From Flavobacteriia bacterium (GTDB lineage: Bacteria; Bacteroidota; Bacteroidia; Flavobacteriales_D; Crocinitomicaceae): 7,560 nucleotides of DNA. The DNA is taken from NCBI GenBank assembly GCA_009923965.1, contig RFSL01000040.1, forward strand, positions 1-7,560. Reading direction: 5' to 3'. Below the pieces are notes generated by a model. It had not been told where the DNA came from, ran no database searches, and worked only from the letters and a program-made list of their open reading frames with translations. Of this stretch, positions 5,394 through 7,560 are shown piece by piece. Both the position numbers and the translations under genes were made by a program. The number at the start of each line of letters is the position of its first letter. Positions within the stretch are counted from its first letter, which is position 1.

Positions 5394-7560
5394 ATGAAAT
5401 TATCTCTCCTCATCATAACAATTGTTTTTTGTTATTTTAACACTATTTATTCTCAAATTCAACGTAAAGTTGATAAGCAAAATACGCGTGATGGAGAAAA
5501 CATAGAATATTGCTTCACGCATAAAAAAATGCAAGCATTGCTTCAAAATCAGGATTTCTTGACGCAATTTAATCTTGATGAAATAGCATTTGACAAAGCC
5601 ATCAAAAAAGGGTCTACAGCTAAAGGCACTGTTTTTAGAATACCTGTTGTTTTTCATGTTCTTCATAATCAGGGAATAGAAAATATTTCAGATGAACAAA
5701 TTTATAACGCTCTAGCTATTTTAAATCGGGATTACCGAAAATTAAATGCTGATACTGCAACAGTTCACCCAGATTTTATAGGAATGCCTTTTGATACAGA
5801 AATTGAATTTGTCTTAGCTACAAAAGCCCCAGATGGTTCATGTTTTAAAGGAATCACTCGAACAGAAACAACTTTAACATTTCAAGGAGAAGATGGCAAC
5901 GCCCAAGCCCAAGCTGTTCAGGAAGGAAATGACGTTTATATTGGTGATTGGCCAGGAAATAAATACCTAAATTTCTTTATTTGCGATGATATAGGTGGAG
6001 CCGCTGGCTATACCCGGTATCCTTCTCAATGGTCAGCTAATGATATGACAAATGGTATTTGGGTGCTTCATAGTTATGTTGGTTCTATAGGAACAAGCTC
6101 TGAAAGTCATAGCCGAGTGCTTACCCACGAATGCGGACATTGGTTAAACTTAGCACATACTTGGGGATCTACAAATGATCCCGGTCTTACGACTTCTTGT
6201 GACACGGATGATGGTGTTACTGATACACCCAATTGTATTGGTGTTACAGGATGTGTTTTAAATTCAAATTCCTGCGATTCTGATAATGGATATTGGGGTT
6301 TTGATATTCACGACAACGTCAATAATTACATGGATTATTCCTATTGTTGTAAAATGTTTACGCCTGGACAAGGTGCTCGAATGAGGGCAGCGATTCAGCA
6401 AACAAATACTGGTCGTGCAAATTTATGGTCGACTGTAAATTTAATCGAAACAGGAGCAACAGGGGCATTAAATTTATGTAAAGCTGATTTTTCTGTTGAT
6501 AAATCAACTATTTGTATTGGAGAAGAAGTACAGTTAACAGATGATTCATATAATTTAGTTTCTAGCTGGCAATGGGAAATAACTCCGGCTTCTGGTTGGT
6601 CATTTTCTCCTAGTTCTTCAGCTTCGAGTCAAAATCCAAGTATAATTTTTAACACTTCAGGTTTATACTCGGTAAAATTAATAGCGAACGATGGTTCAAT
6701 TAATGATGAGGAATTAAAACTGAATTACATTCGAGTAGCTCCAGAGGCTGCTGTTTTACCTTTTTGGGAAGGTTTTGAGGATTATAGCACTCTAACAAAT
6801 ATTAATAATTGGGAAGTAAGTAATTTCAATGAAAATAATGCTTTTACGATTGAAAATACAACAAGTCATTCAGGTCTTAAATGTGCGAAATTGATAAATT
6901 TTGGGGAAGCTTCTTTAAGCATCGACGAACTAACATCTTCAACAATTGATTTATCATCGATTGCCACAACGGATTCTGTGACCTTAAGTTTCAGATATTC
7001 TTATCGCAAAAGAGATGAAAGTAATTATGAGTATTTAAAAGTATTCATTTCTTCGAATTGTGGAAGTTCTTGGGCACAAAGAAAAACGCTAGGAAATAAT
7101 AATTTATCGCCTTTGGTTTATTCTGGTTTTTGGATACCAAGTGAAGAAAGTGATTGGACAACTGTTCACATGACAAATGTCACAAGCACTTATTTCACTA
7201 GTAATTTTAAAATGAAATTCCGATTTGAAGGAAATGGAGGAAACAATTTTTATTTAGACGACATAAATTTATATGCTGGTTCAGCTTCAAATGATTTGGT
7301 TTTAGGAGTTCAAGAAGCTGCTACAATATCTAGTTTAGAATTATTCCCAAATCCGGTAGAGGATGAATTGCAGCTTCATTTTATAAGTAAACACAATGAG
7401 GAAATTCAATTTTCAATTGTAGATGTAACAGGAAAAATTCTTTCGCGTCAAATTATTAAAGCAGTTTCTGGAAGTAATATAGTTTTATTCCCAGTTTCAA
7501 ATTTAGCTTCGGGAGCTTATTTTCTTAAAATGGGTTCCGAAGAAACAACAAATACTCTTA
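5394..7560 (+). CDS. Secreted M43 (pappalysin-type) zinc metalloprotease with PKD, jelly-roll-like and T9SS sorting domains; 3' end cut by window
   Basis: The frame stays open from ATG 5394 to the window edge (722 codons). Residues 1-19 form a Sec signal peptide (KLSLLITIVFCYF core) with likely cleavage at YS-QIQ. A prosegment to about residue 82 contains one cysteine, C40. The catalytic domain starts with IPVVFHVLHN (from 83) and carries the zinc motif HECGHWLNLAH (H245, E246, H249, H255), then VTDTPNC and a Met-turn at M313 in NYMDYSYCC, as in M43 cytophagalysin/ulilysin relatives. A PKD-like domain follows at about 362-448. A beta-rich domain at about 455-628, opening LPFWEGFED and closing FYLDDINLYAG, resembles choice-of-anchor-J/MAM-like modules. 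From about 647 a type A T9SS sorting domain begins with LELFPNPVEDEL and continues through VDVTGKIL and ASGAYFLKM, so only a few residues are probably missing. The product should cross the outer membrane by T9SS and be released or surface-anchored. Substrate unknown. Confidence 0.93.
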   Translation, partial: MKLSLLIITIVFCYFNTIYSQIQRKVDKQNTRDGENIEYCFTHKKMQALLQNQDFLTQFNLDEIAFDKAIKKGSTAKGTVFRIPVVFHVLHNQGIENISDEQIYNALAILNRDYRKLNADTATVHPDFIGMPFDTEIEFVLATKAPDGSCFKGITRTETTLTFQGEDGNAQAQAVQEGNDVYIGDWPGNKYLNFFICDDIGGAAGYTRYPSQWSANDMTNGIWVLHSYVGSIGTSSESHSRVLTHECGHWLNLAHTWGSTNDPGLTTSCDTDDGVTDTPNCIGVTGCVLNSNSCDSDNGYWGFDIHDNVNNYMDYSYCCKMFTPGQGARMRAAIQQTNTGRANLWSTVNLIETGATGALNLCKADFSVDKSTICIGEEVQLTDDSYNLVSSWQWEITPASGWSFSPSSSASSQNPSIIFNTSGLYSVKLIANDGSINDEELKLNYIRVAPEAAVLPFWEGFEDYSTLTNINNWEVSNFNENNAFTIENTTSHSGLKCAKLINFGEASLSIDELTSSTIDLSSIATTDSVTLSFRYSYRKRDESNYEYLKVFISSNCGSSWAQRKTLGNNNLSPLVYSGFWIPSEESDWTTVHMTNVTSTYFTSNFKMKFRFEGNGGNNFYLDDINLYAGSASNDLVLGVQEAATISSLELFPNPVEDELQLHFISKHNEEIQFSIVDVTGKILSRQIIKAVSGSNIVLFPVSNLASGAYFLKMGSEETTNTL

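Noticed and set aside
5400..5666. Minus-strand open frame of 88 codons opposite the signal peptide and prosegment of the protease
   Set aside because: The plus strand here encodes a convincing signal peptide and the M43 start motif; the antisense product is a low-complexity shadow.
1..7560. Search by eye for tRNA/rRNA, CRISPR repeats, insertion-sequence ends, phage genes or defence systems
   Set aside because: No cloverleaf, spaced direct repeats, transposase or integrase motifs were seen. The contents are core-type genes, so I do not claim a new mobile or defence system here.

Overview
This AT-rich window most likely comes from a member of the Bacteroidota, probably order Flavobacteriales. 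The signs are a secreted M43 metalloprotease ending in a type IX secretion (T9SS) sorting domain, a five-repeat DUF349 protein, a short-form hibernation factor of Bacteroidota type, sequences resembling the Bacteroidota -7 promoter element TAnnTTTG upstream of genes, and no obvious Shine-Dalgarno sequences. Family-level placement (for example Crocinitomicaceae, Fluviicola-like) is only an impression.

Layout. Bases 1-106 hold no supported gene. A short ribosome hibernation factor (hpf, 107-394) comes first. After a 96-base gap with a promoter-like box there is a tight four-gene, same-strand block (491-4778): a PfkB-family sugar kinase, a five-repeat DUF349 protein, an unrecognised four-helix membrane protein with a PH-like tail, and a family 9 (ADP-heptose:LPS heptosyltransferase-like) glycosyltransferase. 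The junctions are +6, -8 and 0 bases, so co-transcription and possibly translational coupling are likely. The block runs head-on into a minus-strand acyl-CoA thioesterase (4775-5290); the two stop codons overlap within 4 bases and there is no terminator between them. A 103-base divergent spacer separates the thioesterase from a large plus-strand pre-pro-metalloprotease that starts at 5394 and is still open at the window edge.

How the genes fit together. hpf acts on stationary-phase ribosomes. The operon mixes a cytoplasmic kinase with a glycosyltransferase of the lipopolysaccharide/surface-glycan type and an inner-membrane protein, so an envelope-related role is possible but not shown. The thioesterase is a housekeeping hotdog enzyme. 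The protease has a signal peptide, a prosegment with a single cysteine, a zinc catalytic domain, a PKD domain, a jelly-roll-like domain and a T9SS tail, so it should be secreted or surface-attached.

I see no tRNA, rRNA, CRISPR array, insertion sequence, integrase or toxin-antitoxin pair. The window looks like ordinary core genome plus one secreted protease. The least understood part is the DUF349/membrane-protein pair inside the operon.
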